Notes: a model not told the origin generated them from the letters alone. 9,213 nt of DNA from an uncultured Clostridium sp. (GCA_900553925.1 USFH01000087.1:1-9213); one strand, 5' to 3'. Shown: positions 1 through 6,456, counted from the first letter of the stretch. Made by a program: numbers and translations.

Positions 1-42
1 GTTTTCAAGACCGCCTCGTTATGACCACTTCGATACCTCTCC
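1..42 (-). tRNA. tRNA-Ser(UGA), 5' part, cut by the window edge
   Basis: Read on the minus strand from position 42, the sequence starts with the acceptor strand GGAGAGG. It continues with TA, a 3-bp D stem (TCG/CGA) around a loop containing GG, an anticodon 5' stem GCGGT, and the loop CTTGAAA. The anticodon is TGA (plus-strand positions 5-7), which decodes UCA serine codons. The short D stem is typical of class II tRNAs. The long variable arm, T arm and 3' acceptor strand lie beyond the window, so they cannot be checked. A strong promoter lies just upstream (98-126). Confidence 0.9.
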
Positions 43-66
43 ATGCATTTCTAATTTTATTCAATT

Positions 67-94
67 AAAAATCGCTGTTTGTATCAGCGACTTT
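67..94 (-). terminator. Intrinsic terminator after ispD, overlapping the tRNA transcription start
   Basis: On the minus strand TCGCTG (90-85) pairs perfectly with CAGCGA (77-72) around a 7-nt loop, followed at once by TTTTT (71-67). Upstream AAAG (94-91) can lengthen the stem by pairing with the T-tract. It is well placed to end the nine-gene operon that finishes with ispD. It lies downstream of the tRNA promoter, so transcripts from that promoter would carry the core hairpin at their very 5' end. Confidence 0.7.
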
Positions 95-97
95 GTT

Positions 98-126
98 ATC
101 TTATCAAAAAGTGTCAGACTTGTCAA
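98..126 (-). promoter_or_regulatory. Sigma-A promoter for the tRNA-Ser gene
   Basis: On the minus strand the -35 box is a consensus TTGACA (121-126). A 17-nt spacer (104-120) ends in TGA, giving an extended -10 element. The -10 box is TAAGAT (98-103). The predicted start is near 91-92, which leaves a leader of about 50 nt before the tRNA. The promoter begins about 20 nt after the ispD stop codon. The hairpin at 67-94 begins essentially at the predicted transcription start. Confidence 0.82.
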
Positions 127-145
127 CACATTTTTTGAATTTTTT

Positions 146-880
146 TCAAAGTTTTTCTTGCTGGTTTTTCTGTTGTTTTTCAAGAAGAATTTCCGCAATC
201 ATCAGATCCTCCGGCGTCGTTATTTTGAGGTTCTCATATGCACCATTCACGACCTTACAACGCACACCCGCATATTGTTCCACAAGCATTGTATCGTCCG
301 TTATATTGTGGGTGTCTCCATTTCTTTTTGCCTCATACATTGTCTCATATGCACGTCGCAGCAGTGATGCCCGGAATGTCTGGGGAGTCTGGATCTGATA
401 GACGAATTGCCGCTCCGGTGTATCAATGCCATAGCAATCCTCATCAACGATCTTAATCGTGTCCTTGGCAGGCACGCCTACTGTGCACGCGCCGTTTCTC
501 CCGGCACAGGCAATCGATGCGGATATCATGTCTGCAGTTACAAACGGACGGGCGCCATCATGGATCAGGACAATATCCGTTTCTCCGGAGTCCCGTCCTG
601 CCACAGACAGTCCACGGTATACAGAATCATAGCGTTCTTTTCCGCCCTCACAGATATGTGTTACCTTCGTAAACTGATACCGTTCCACCAGTTCCTTCCG
701 GCAGTGTTCCATGAATTCTGCCTTCGTCACAAGCACGACCTCATCCACTTCCGGGTGTTCGTTAAATGTACGCAGTGAATAATACAGTACCTCATGTCCG
801 CCCACTTCCAGAAACTGCTTCGCCTTTTCACTTTTCATACGGCTGCCAACCCCCGCAGCCAGCACGATCGCTGTTACCAT
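146..880 (-). CDS. ispD: 2-C-methyl-D-erythritol 4-phosphate cytidylyltransferase (IspD)
   Basis: A 244-residue cytosolic enzyme of the MEP isoprenoid pathway. It transfers CMP from CTP to methylerythritol 4-phosphate. The family motifs are visible in order: the N-terminal nucleotide-binding stretch IVLAAGVGSRM with KQFL (about residues 5-24), IHDGARPFV in the middle, AKDTIKIV, then TPQTF. The C-terminal block DDTMLVEQYAG...ENLKITTPEDL closes the domain. Length is normal for the single-domain form, with no IspF fusion. The ATG overlaps the tsaD stop by one base (TAATG), and a GGAGA lies about 9 nt upstream inside tsaD, so the two are probably coupled. The last ~10 residues are rich in Q, K and E. 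It is the last gene before the terminator at 67-94. Confidence 0.96.
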   Translation of the reverse strand: MVTAIVLAAGVGSRMKSEKAKQFLEVGGHEVLYYSLRTFNEHPEVDEVVLVTKAEFMEHCRKELVERYQFTKVTHICEGGKERYDSVYRGLSVAGRDSGETDIVLIHDGARPFVTADMISASIACAGRNGACTVGVPAKDTIKIVDEDCYGIDTPERQFVYQIQTPQTFRASLLRRAYETMYEAKRNGDTHNITDDTMLVEQYAGVRCKVVNGAYENLKITTPEDLMIAEILLEKQQKNQQEKL

Positions 881-1899
881 TATCTGCGTTCTCCAATCTT
901 GAGGTTCGGGATTGCATTTAAGTCCAGTCCATCCCGGATGCCCGCCATATAATTATGGTAGCCTGCCACACCAATCATCGCCGCATTATCCGTGCAGAAG
1001 ATTGGAGATGGATAATAAAACTGCAGTCCCTGTTTGGCTGCCTCGCGCTGCATATTTTCTCTTAATGCGCTATTCGATGCCACACCTCCGGCTAATGCCA
1101 GCTTCTTGCAGCCATACGCCTTTGCCGCGCGCACAGAATTATCCGTCAGCACGTCAACGACCGCCTGCTGGAACGAAGCAGCCACGTCTGCCCGGTTGAT
1201 CTCCTGATGCTTCATCTCGCAGCCATTCAGATAGTTCAATACCGCGGATTTCAGCCCGCTGAAGGAGAAGTCATATGGCGCATCTTCCATGAACGCCCGC
1301 GGAAAATGTATTGCTTCTTTGTTCCCTTCCTTCGCCAGCTTGTCAATCTTCGGTCCGCCCGGATAGCCAAGCCCGATTGCACGCGCTACCTTATCAAATG
1401 CCTCGCCCGCTGCATCGTCTCGGGTACGCCCTACGATTTCAAAGGTTGTATAGTCCTTCACATAAACCAGATGGGAATGTCCACCGGAAGCTACCATACA
1501 CATAAATGGTGGCTCCAGATCCGGATGTTCAATATAATTTGCCGCAATATGTCCCTCGATATGATGCACACCAACCAGCGGTTTCTTCTTCGCATAGGCA
1601 ACTGCCTTTGCTGCGCTCACGCCAACCAAGAGGGCTCCAACCAGCCCCGGTCCATATGTCACTGCCACCGCATCGATGTCATCCCATGTCACATTCGCTT
1701 CCTCAATGGCTGCACGGATCACCTGATTGACCTTCTCCACATGCTTGCGCGATGCAATTTCCGGCACCACGCCACCATAGAGCTTGTGCAGTTCGATCTG
1801 CGAATAAATAATATTTGATTTTACTTCTCTTCCATCAACGACGATTGCTGCCGCCGTCTCATCACAGGATGATTCAATTGAAAGTATCGTTGTACTCAT
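880..1899 (-). CDS. tsaD: tRNA N6-adenosine threonylcarbamoyltransferase (TsaD)
   Basis: Catalytic subunit that moves the threonylcarbamoyl group from its AMP adduct onto A37 of tRNAs reading ANN codons, acting with TsaB and TsaE. The 339-residue product has the full Kae1/TsaD set: ILSIESSCDET at the N-terminus, YGPGLVG (82-88), the metal-binding H-x-E-G-H (H113, H117), ASGGHSHLV (about 138-145), GEAFDKVARAIGLGYPGGP (165-183), FSFSGLKSAV, AGGVASNSALR (270-280) and the ligand Asp in CTDN (D304). I chose the ATG at 1899 because GAGGAA (1905-1910) sits 5 nt upstream and the family begins here. A GTG at 1965 would add 22 atypical residues. A 95-nt gap separates it from the preceding gene. Confidence 0.97.
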   Translation of the reverse strand: MSTTILSIESSCDETAAAIVVDGREVKSNIIYSQIELHKLYGGVVPEIASRKHVEKVNQVIRAAIEEANVTWDDIDAVAVTYGPGLVGALLVGVSAAKAVAYAKKKPLVGVHHIEGHIAANYIEHPDLEPPFMCMVASGGHSHLVYVKDYTTFEIVGRTRDDAAGEAFDKVARAIGLGYPGGPKIDKLAKEGNKEAIHFPRAFMEDAPYDFSFSGLKSAVLNYLNGCEMKHQEINRADVAASFQQAVVDVLTDNSVRAAKAYGCKKLALAGGVASNSALRENMQREAAKQGLQFYYPSPIFCTDNAAMIGVAGYHNYMAGIRDGLDLNAIPNLKIGERR

Positions 1900-1904
1900 A
1901 GTAA

Positions 1905-1910
1905 TTCCTC
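1905..1910 (-). promoter_or_regulatory. Ribosome binding site that sets the tsaD start
   Basis: Minus-strand GAGGAA lies 5 nt before the ATG at 1899. The alternative in-frame GTG at 1965 lacks a comparable site, so this decides the shorter start. Confidence 0.75.
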
Positions 1911-1949
1911 TTTTTCTTGTTGTTTCGTATTCACGCAACCATTCTCGTT

Positions 1950-1979
1950 CTATCTGGTTATGCACTCATCACAACGCAT
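1950..1979 (-). CDS. Possible nine-codon upstream ORF before tsaD
   Basis: In the gap between the unknown membrane-protein gene and tsaD, an ATG at 1979 has a very good site, GGAGG with 6 nt spacing. It would encode MRCDECITR and then TAG. A perfect 6-bp inverted repeat (1976-1981 with 1958-1963, 12-nt loop) covers its start codon. It could be a translated leader, a remnant of an earlier tsaD start region, or chance. No function is claimed. Confidence 0.2.
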   Translation of the reverse strand: MRCDECITR

Positions 1980-1994
1980 AATTTCCTCCGCTTC

Positions 1995-2624
1995 CTACTC
2001 CACCATTCCTGCCTGCGTCGTCGCAGAGCCTCTCGGAAGCTGCGATTCTGTCCAGCCGTAGATCTTCCATTTGTCATTTTCCTTGATCATCGCATACTGC
2101 CGGTAGAAATAGCCGAGCTTGTCACCGGTATTCAGTGTGATGCACACTTCCAGTGACGCCATCTCCCTGCCGTTCCGCGTGAAATATTCCACCTGGCTTG
2201 CCTCCGGAAGTTCGCACATCTTATAGGTGTATTTCTGTTCCTTCACAGCTTCGATATCCTTCTTCAGGTTGTCCAGACTATCTGCTTCCGGATTCGCCTG
2301 CAACAGCTCTATACAGTACAGACTGCGTAGTTTTCTGTTCATGGCATCAAGTTCATCATCCGTTAATTTCTGTCCATAAATCACCTTGAAATAACGATTA
2401 TGCAGCTTCGCCACATCCCGCGGTGTCTTCGGATATTCCTGATTCATGTCATATCCCATCAATGCCTCAATCTCCGTCTGCTGCGACGTCCCCCGCTTGA
2501 TTGATGAACGGTTATTTAATTGATTAAAATACCACAACACAAGTACCACAAGTAATACCGCAATCACAACGCCCTTAATTGTGACTTCTTTTTTCTTGTT
2601 TCGCGGTTTCTGTTTATTCTCCAT
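1995..2624 (-). CDS. Single-span membrane protein of unknown function
   Basis: A 209-residue protein. Residues 1-17 are very rich in lysine and arginine. One hydrophobic segment follows at about 18-33 (VVIAVLLVVLVLWYF), so the C-terminal ~170 residues are probably outside the membrane. The exported part is mostly helical in character up to about 135. It then has strand-like segments ending in a run with Y, W and K residues (about 170-192, ...DKWKIYGW), which resembles the last strands of an NTF2-like fold. I think it belongs to a Lachnospiraceae-type DUF family (possibly DUF6715), from memory and with low certainty. The ATG at 2624 has GAGGAA (2632-2637) 7 nt upstream; a TTG at 2642 would add six residues. 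It starts 4 nt after the rnz stop, so it is part of the operon. Confidence 0.8.
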   Translation of the reverse strand: MENKQKPRNKKKEVTIKGVVIAVLLVVLVLWYFNQLNNRSSIKRGTSQQTEIEALMGYDMNQEYPKTPRDVAKLHNRYFKVIYGQKLTDDELDAMNRKLRSLYCIELLQANPEADSLDNLKKDIEAVKEQKYTYKMCELPEASQVEYFTRNGREMASLEVCITLNTGDKLGYFYRQYAMIKENDKWKIYGWTESQLPRGSATTQAGMVE

Positions 2625-2628
2625 ACGC

Positions 2629-3540
2629 CTATTCCTCTTCAAAATTCAACACCCGTTCCGTAAGATCTTTTGCAATATATCCCCGCGGGAAGATCGACTG
2701 CACTTGTTCTTCAAACATCTTCGGCCGGTTTGTAGACGGGCTGTAATGTGTCAGCCACATCTCCTTTACCTCCGCCTGCTTCGCAATCTCGGCAGCCTCA
2801 CGCATCATCATATGTTTGTGTTTCTGCGCTTTCACGAATTTCTCTTCTTCGCCATACATACCTTCGCAGATAAAGAGATCTGCATTTTTGGCGCATTCCG
2901 CGATTGCATCTACCGGTCTCGTATCTGTGCAGTACGTCACCTTCAGCCCCTTCCGCGGTGCCCCCATGACCATATCGCTCGTATAGGTACGCCCATCTTC
3001 TGTAATTGTCTCGCCCTTTTGCAGGCGGTTCCAATACGCAACCGGCACCTCCAGTTCTTTCGCGCGGGCAACGTCGAATCTGCCTGCGCGATCAAGCTCC
3101 ACGCTGTACCCATAACAGGTCACTCTGTGATTCACCCGGAACGCCCGGAGCCGGAGTCCGCACAACGCAAGCTCTTCCACCGGCTCCGCAAGTTCGATGA
3201 AACGGATTTCAAACGGAAGCTCCGGCGCAATGATCCGAAGCGAATTAACCACGCGTTCCAATCCCTTCGGTCCAACCATCGTCAAAGGTTCTGTCCGCTC
3301 CGCATTTCCCATCGTCAGAAGCAGTCCCGGAAGCCCGCTGATATGATCTGCATGGAAATGTGTGATGCAGATCACGTCAATCGGTTTGAAACTCCAGCCC
3401 TGCTGTCGTATTTGATTTTGTGTTCCTTCTCCACAGTCAATCAGCACCGTACTTCCGTTATACCGCATCATCAATGATGTAAGCGCACGATACGGAAGCG
3501 GCATCATGCCTCCGGTTCCAAGCAAACATAAATCGATCAT
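2629..3540 (-). CDS. rnz: Ribonuclease Z (tRNA 3' endonuclease)
   Basis: A 303-residue metallo-beta-lactamase-fold enzyme that cuts tRNA precursors just after the discriminator base, mainly those lacking an encoded CCA. The zinc motif is T-H-F-H-A-D-H at 60-66 (H61, H63, D65, H66). Further likely ligands are H138 (VNHRV), D206 (YCTDT) and H265 (LTHYS), and a conserved-type histidine lies at 241-243. The region at about 162-180 (EVPVAYWNRLQKGETI) matches the RNase Z stretch between the H and D ligands, which argues against a generic hydrolase. Length is normal for the short bacterial form. The ATG at 3540 has GGAG 6 nt upstream and starts one base after the rimI stop. Its place inside a tRNA-modification operon fits its role. 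Confidence 0.95.
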   Translation of the reverse strand: MIDLCLLGTGGMMPLPYRALTSLMMRYNGSTVLIDCGEGTQNQIRQQGWSFKPIDVICITHFHADHISGLPGLLLTMGNAERTEPLTMVGPKGLERVVNSLRIIAPELPFEIRFIELAEPVEELALCGLRLRAFRVNHRVTCYGYSVELDRAGRFDVARAKELEVPVAYWNRLQKGETITEDGRTYTSDMVMGAPRKGLKVTYCTDTRPVDAIAECAKNADLFICEGMYGEEEKFVKAQKHKHMMMREAAEIAKQAEVKEMWLTHYSPSTNRPKMFEEQVQSIFPRGYIAKDLTERVLNFEEE

Positions 3541-3541
3541 A

Positions 3542-4066
3542 TTATTCTCCGTTTTCTGTAAATACTATCTCATAGATATCCGCATCCTCGTCCGGATGCT
3601 TATAATAATTCTTCCGGACAGCAAGCAGATGATACCCATTCTTCTCATACAAATGCTTCGCTGCATTATTCCCATGCCGCACTTCCAGCAACCCACGCAC
3701 AGCAACCGTCTGTGCATAAGCAAAATAAGCATCCATCAGCATCTGGCCGATACCGTCCTTCCGGCATTCCGGATTGACTGCGATGCGCAGCAATTCCGTC
3801 TCATCGCCAAGTATATTTGCAAGCAGATAGCCACAAGCGTTGCCCGCCTGATCCTCCGCAAGCCACAGATGATTGTAGCTTTGTGCAAGGGAATCCGCGA
3901 CCATCGCCTCTGTCCACGCATCGGCAAAGGATTTGCATTCCATACTTGCGACATTCTGTGCACAGATCTGTTCCGGGCTGCCGGATTTCCCTGCCCACAT
4001 ATCATCTTCATTCGCTATACAGGCGCCAAAATCCATGTCATCCGCCGGTATCATGCCTCCGGTCAT
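3542..4066 (-). CDS. rimI: Ribosomal protein bS18-alanine N-acetyltransferase (RimI)
   Basis: GNAT-family acetyltransferase that acetylates the N-terminal alanine of ribosomal protein bS18 using acetyl-CoA. Numbered from the ATG at 4066 (174 residues), visible features are ECKSFADAW (43-51), ELLRIAVNPE (91-100), the acetyl-CoA loop RKDGIG (102-107), LEVRHGNNAAKHLYEKNGY (127-145) and RKNYYKHPDEDADIY (151-165), all RimI hallmarks. The start is uncertain. A TTG at 4126 would give 194 residues but has a poorly placed ribosome site. The ATG at 4066 has GAGAAG 6 nt upstream. Homology to a ~150-residue RimI would begin near an ATG at 4000. It sits between tsaB and rnz, the usual tsaB-rimI pairing. 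Confidence 0.9.
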   Translation of the reverse strand: MTGGMIPADDMDFGACIANEDDMWAGKSGSPEQICAQNVASMECKSFADAWTEAMVADSLAQSYNHLWLAEDQAGNACGYLLANILGDETELLRIAVNPECRKDGIGQMLMDAYFAYAQTVAVRGLLEVRHGNNAAKHLYEKNGYHLLAVRKNYYKHPDEDADIYEIVFTENGE

Positions 4067-4129
4067 TCCTGTCTTCTCTGTAATTTTATTTCCGGCACAT
4101 TGTTTATTATAATAATAAATCTTCAACTT

Positions 4130-4846
4130 CTACGCCTGACCTTCTTGCACAAGCTTCTCCTCACGTTCCCGCTCCGCCTGCGATTTGCGCAGATAAATCG
4201 GAATCAGATCATCTGCAGGTTCCTGTTTTCCCTGCTTGAAATACTCTGCGCCAAGACTTGCAACCGCTGACGCACGCTGACGGTTCAGGTGTGCCGGTGC
4301 GAATGCATACGGTACCTGCATGCATTCTGCAAGTACAGACGCGTAAACCGGACAGCCATCTCCAAGGAAGATCACTTCGCGTCCCATCGCATTTAACTTC
4401 TCCGCGAGCGCCCGAATGTCCATTGCCGACTGATCCAGAAGTACCTGCATGCCATCCTTCGCAAATTCATAAATACCTGTATAAACCTGACTTCTTCTCG
4501 CATCCATGATCGGGCAGATCAGCTTATCGCTGCCCCACAGATTATACGCAAGCCCGTGACAGGTTGGTACCGAGATAACCGGCTTCTCAAGCGCAAGCCC
4601 TAGTCCCTTCACCGTCGCCGCACCGATCCGGAGTCCGGTGAAAGAACCCGGTCCCGCTGCAACTGCAATCGCATCAATCGTATTCAAATCTAACTCTGTC
4701 ATCTTCACGATCTCATCCAGCATCGGAAGCAGCGTCTGTGAATGTGTCTTTTTATAATTTACTGAATATTCCGCTACCAGCAGGTCGTCCTCGACAAGCG
4801 CCACACTTGCCACCATGCCGGAGCTGTCAACACCTAAGATTCTCAT
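4130..4846 (-). CDS. tsaB: tRNA threonylcarbamoyladenosine biosynthesis protein TsaB
   Basis: A 238-residue ASKHA-fold scaffold protein that dimerises with TsaD and is required for t6A37 synthesis. It lacks catalytic metal ligands of its own. Diagnostic stretches are the N-terminal MRILGVDSSG, the histidine-containing segment KKTHSQTLLPMLDEI (about 32-46), AAGPGSFTGLRIG (about 63-75) and CPIMDARRSQVYTGIYE (111-127). The C-terminal ~40 residues include YLRKSQAERE, also seen at TsaB ends. The ATG at 4846 overlaps the tsaE stop as ATGA, and GAGGAG lies 8 nt upstream inside tsaE, so translation is probably coupled. Length is normal for Gram-positive TsaB. Confidence 0.96.
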   Translation of the reverse strand: MRILGVDSSGMVASVALVEDDLLVAEYSVNYKKTHSQTLLPMLDEIVKMTELDLNTIDAIAVAAGPGSFTGLRIGAATVKGLGLALEKPVISVPTCHGLAYNLWGSDKLICPIMDARRSQVYTGIYEFAKDGMQVLLDQSAMDIRALAEKLNAMGREVIFLGDGCPVYASVLAECMQVPYAFAPAHLNRQRASAVASLGAEYFKQGKQEPADDLIPIYLRKSQAEREREEKLVQEGQA

Positions 4847-5286
4847 CTCGTTATCTCCTCAATCAAAACCGTTCGATAGTCGAACCCTTTTTCGACGTCT
4901 TTTTTTATTGTCACTTTCTTATATTGCGGCGGTAATATATCATAGATCAGTTCCGCCCACTCGATCAGGCAGACGCCATCGCCGTCGATCGCTTCGTAGT
5001 AACCGATCTCATCCATCTCATCGTCACTGCCGATCCGATAGACATCGAAATGATAAAACGGCATGCGGCCTTCGTCATATTCCTTCAATATCGTAAATGT
5101 CGGGCTGCTGATCGGCTCTGTCACGCCAAGCCCTGCACCAAATCCCTGCGAGAATACCGTCTTGCCACAGCCGAGATCGCCATACAGGCAATATACCTCA
5201 CCCGGTTTCGCCTGTTCTGCAAGCGCTTTGCCGATTGCAAAGGTGTCCTCTGCACTGAAACTTTCCTTCTTAAATACCTTTTCCAC
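4843..5286 (-). CDS. tsaE: tRNA threonylcarbamoyladenosine biosynthesis ATPase TsaE
   Basis: A 147-residue P-loop ATPase that binds the TsaB-TsaD complex and is needed for turnover in t6A synthesis. The Walker A motif is GDLGCGKT (36-43). Further family blocks are SSPTFTILKEY (60-70), FYHFDVYRI (77-85, with the Asp of the Walker B-like strand) and CLIEWAELI (106-114). Translation starts at a GTG (5286) with AGAGG 7 nt upstream. The start lies inside the end of the preceding YcxB-like gene (17-nt overlap in a different frame). Its stop overlaps the tsaB start as ATGA. Order tsaE-tsaB-rimI-tsaD is common in Bacillota, here with two extra genes before tsaD. Confidence 0.96.
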   Translation of the reverse strand: MEKVFKKESFSAEDTFAIGKALAEQAKPGEVYCLYGDLGCGKTVFSQGFGAGLGVTEPISSPTFTILKEYDEGRMPFYHFDVYRIGSDDEMDEIGYYEAIDGDGVCLIEWAELIYDILPPQYKKVTIKKDVEKGFDYRTVLIEEITR

Positions 5287-5809
5287 TTTGATACCTCTTT
5301 AAACTTCTGCTGACTCTCGGCTTGTATCCGGCTGTAAAATTCACAACCGACGCCAGAATCTTACCCTTATCGTCACCTAACTGGTCGAGCGGAATCACAA
5401 ATGCATGCATCCGGTTCGTATAGACGGCAAGCATATATTTCGTCATAAGCAGACGATACACGCCTTTCCATTCCAGATCCATATGTTCTTCGCCCTGCGA
5501 CACGCCGATTCCACCGTCACTAAATGTATAGACAAGTGGCTGCTTATACGAAGGGCTTGTCTTCAACTGCTTGAAGGTCTTGAACGCAAGCGAGAGCGGA
5601 TTGATCACGGTAAACATCAAAGCCACAATAATGAATATCGCTTTCTGTCTGCCTGACGTCGCATTCCAGCCGATCACAAGCATTACGATCGCGCCAAAGC
5701 TCAGTACCAGGCCTAATATTCCACTCATGCTCCGGTAGTTCGTGTTCATCACATAACTAAACAATGCCGGAAATGTCATATTTACACTTTTTGTCTTTGC
5801 TTCTGTCAT
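5270..5809 (-). CDS. YcxB-like membrane protein
   Basis: A 179-residue protein with a short hydrophilic N-terminus and two adjacent membrane helices (about 28-48 and 56-76). A C-terminal cytosolic domain of ~85 residues follows. That domain begins VYTFSDGGIGVSQGEE and continues with a DLEWKGVYRLLMTKYMLAVYT stretch and an FVIPLDQL segment (137-144). This succession of strand, W-x-x-(I/V)-Y and I/V-P-x-x-x-(F/L) is the YcxB-like C-terminal domain pattern (Pfam YcxB). Its biochemical role is unknown. The ATG at 5809 has GGAGG a few nt upstream and starts 20 nt after the comEB stop. Its last 17 nt overlap tsaE, suggesting stable co-expression with the t6A genes. Confidence 0.82.
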   Translation of the reverse strand: MTEAKTKSVNMTFPALFSYVMNTNYRSMSGILGLVLSFGAIVMLVIGWNATSGRQKAIFIIVALMFTVINPLSLAFKTFKQLKTSPSYKQPLVYTFSDGGIGVSQGEEHMDLEWKGVYRLLMTKYMLAVYTNRMHAFVIPLDQLGDDKGKILASVVNFTAGYKPRVSRSLKRYQSGKGI

Positions 5810-5829
5810 AGTTTCCTCCGGTCGGATCC

Positions 5830-6312
5830 TTATAATTCAAATTCAATCTTCTTGTGCTGGTTCTCGTATTCGGTGTATTTGACGCCTGCCATCTCGAACA
5901 TCTTCTTCGATGCCATCGTGCTTTCCGAATCGGCATATTTGTCACACATATAAATCACTTCTTTGATTCCCGCCTGTATGATCGCCTTCGCGCATTCATT
6001 GCATGGGAACAACGTTACATAACAGCGTGAACCGCGCAATGTACCGCCACCACGGTAATTCAAAATCGCATTTAATTCTGCATGGCAGACAAAGAAATAT
6101 TTGCTCGCCATTCCTTCACCTTCCCGGTCCCACGGCATCTCATCGTCGTTGCAGCCGGATGGCATACCATTATAGCCTACGGTTAAGATTCGATTATCCT
6201 GATCCACGATACAGGCACCCACCTGTGTGTTCGGATCCTTGCTGCGGTTCGCAGACATAATCGCAATCCCCATAAAATACTGATCCCATGTTATATAATC
6301 ACTACGTTTCAT
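5830..6312 (-). CDS. comEB: dCMP deaminase family protein (ComEB-like)
   Basis: A 160-residue zinc-dependent deaminase of the cytidine/deoxycytidylate family. It probably converts dCMP to dUMP for dTTP synthesis. The zinc site is complete: C-H-A-E-L (H77, with catalytic E79) and L-F-P-C-N-E-C (C104, C107). The N-terminal ITWDQYFMGIAIMSANRSKDP and VGACIV stretches (about 7-35) and GYNGMPSG (46-53) are typical of bacterial dCMP deaminases. I chose the ATG at 6312 because GAGGTGG (6319-6325) lies 6 nt upstream and the family starts there. An upstream in-frame start at 6456 would add 48 unrelated residues across the promoter and terminator. It is first in the nine-gene operon. The symbol follows the Bacillus subtilis homologue; a role in competence is not implied. 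Confidence 0.92.
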   Translation of the reverse strand: MKRSDYITWDQYFMGIAIMSANRSKDPNTQVGACIVDQDNRILTVGYNGMPSGCNDDEMPWDREGEGMASKYFFVCHAELNAILNYRGGGTLRGSRCYVTLFPCNECAKAIIQAGIKEVIYMCDKYADSESTMASKKMFEMAGVKYTEYENQHKKIEFEL

Positions 6313-6318
6313 AAACTG

Positions 6319-6325
6319 CCACCTC
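6319..6325 (-). promoter_or_regulatory. Ribosome binding site that sets the comEB start
   Basis: Minus-strand GAGGTGG sits 6 nt before the ATG at 6312, supporting the 160-residue product over a longer reading that would run back through the terminator and promoter. Confidence 0.75.
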
Positions 6326-6391
6326 ATCTCCCGGGAAATAAAATGCACACCTCTACACGCGGATTTGTACTCTGCATGATGACGCAAATTG

Positions 6392-6426
6392 AAAAACAGC
6401 TGCATCACCGCATGGCAATGCAACTG
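6392..6426 (-). terminator. Intrinsic terminator after hom, overlapping the comEB transcription start
   Basis: On the minus strand CAGTTGCAT (6426-6418) pairs over all nine positions, with one G-U, with ATGCAGCTG (6405-6397). Inside it TGCC and GGTG pair with two G-U, closing an ATGC tetraloop, so the stem is 13 bp. TTTTT (6396-6392) follows directly. It would end transcripts from the hom side. The 5' arm starts two bases after the -10 box of the comEB promoter, so transcripts from that promoter should lack the outer part of the stem. Confidence 0.75.
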
Positions 6427-6427
6427 T

Positions 6428-6456
6428 ATTTTATCACATTTATTTTTGTTTGTCAC
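6428..6456 (-). promoter_or_regulatory. Extended -10 sigma-A promoter of the comEB-ispD operon
   Basis: On the minus strand the -35 box is GTGACA (6451-6456). A 17-nt spacer (6434-6450) ends in TGA, an extended -10 element, and the -10 box is TAAAAT (6428-6433). The predicted start is G at about 6421, giving a leader of about 110 nt before comEB. The -35 box begins 4 nt after the hom stop codon. No other strong promoter is evident in the short gaps of the nine genes that follow. Confidence 0.78.

Noticed and set aside
1207..1818. Long plus-strand open frame of about 200 codons opposite tsaD
   Set aside because: It lies antisense to a strongly conserved gene, has no recognisable domain, and its residue make-up (many H, C, R) is typical of antisense reading.
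2581..3477. Plus-strand open frame of about 300 codons opposite rnz
   Set aside because: It mirrors the rnz codons, has no ribosome site or known motif, and rnz is certain from its zinc ligands.
3506..4270. Plus-strand open frame of about 250 codons opposite rimI and tsaB
   Set aside because: It spans the antisense of two well-supported genes and their junction, so it is a shadow.
6313..6391. Riboswitch in the comEB leader
   Set aside because: The ~80 nt between the terminator and comEB show no conserved riboswitch core that I recognise and no second terminator.
6313..6456. N-terminal extension of the dCMP deaminase to a start at 6456
   Set aside because: The extra 48 codons cross a clear promoter and terminator, are not family-like, and a strong ribosome site supports 6312.
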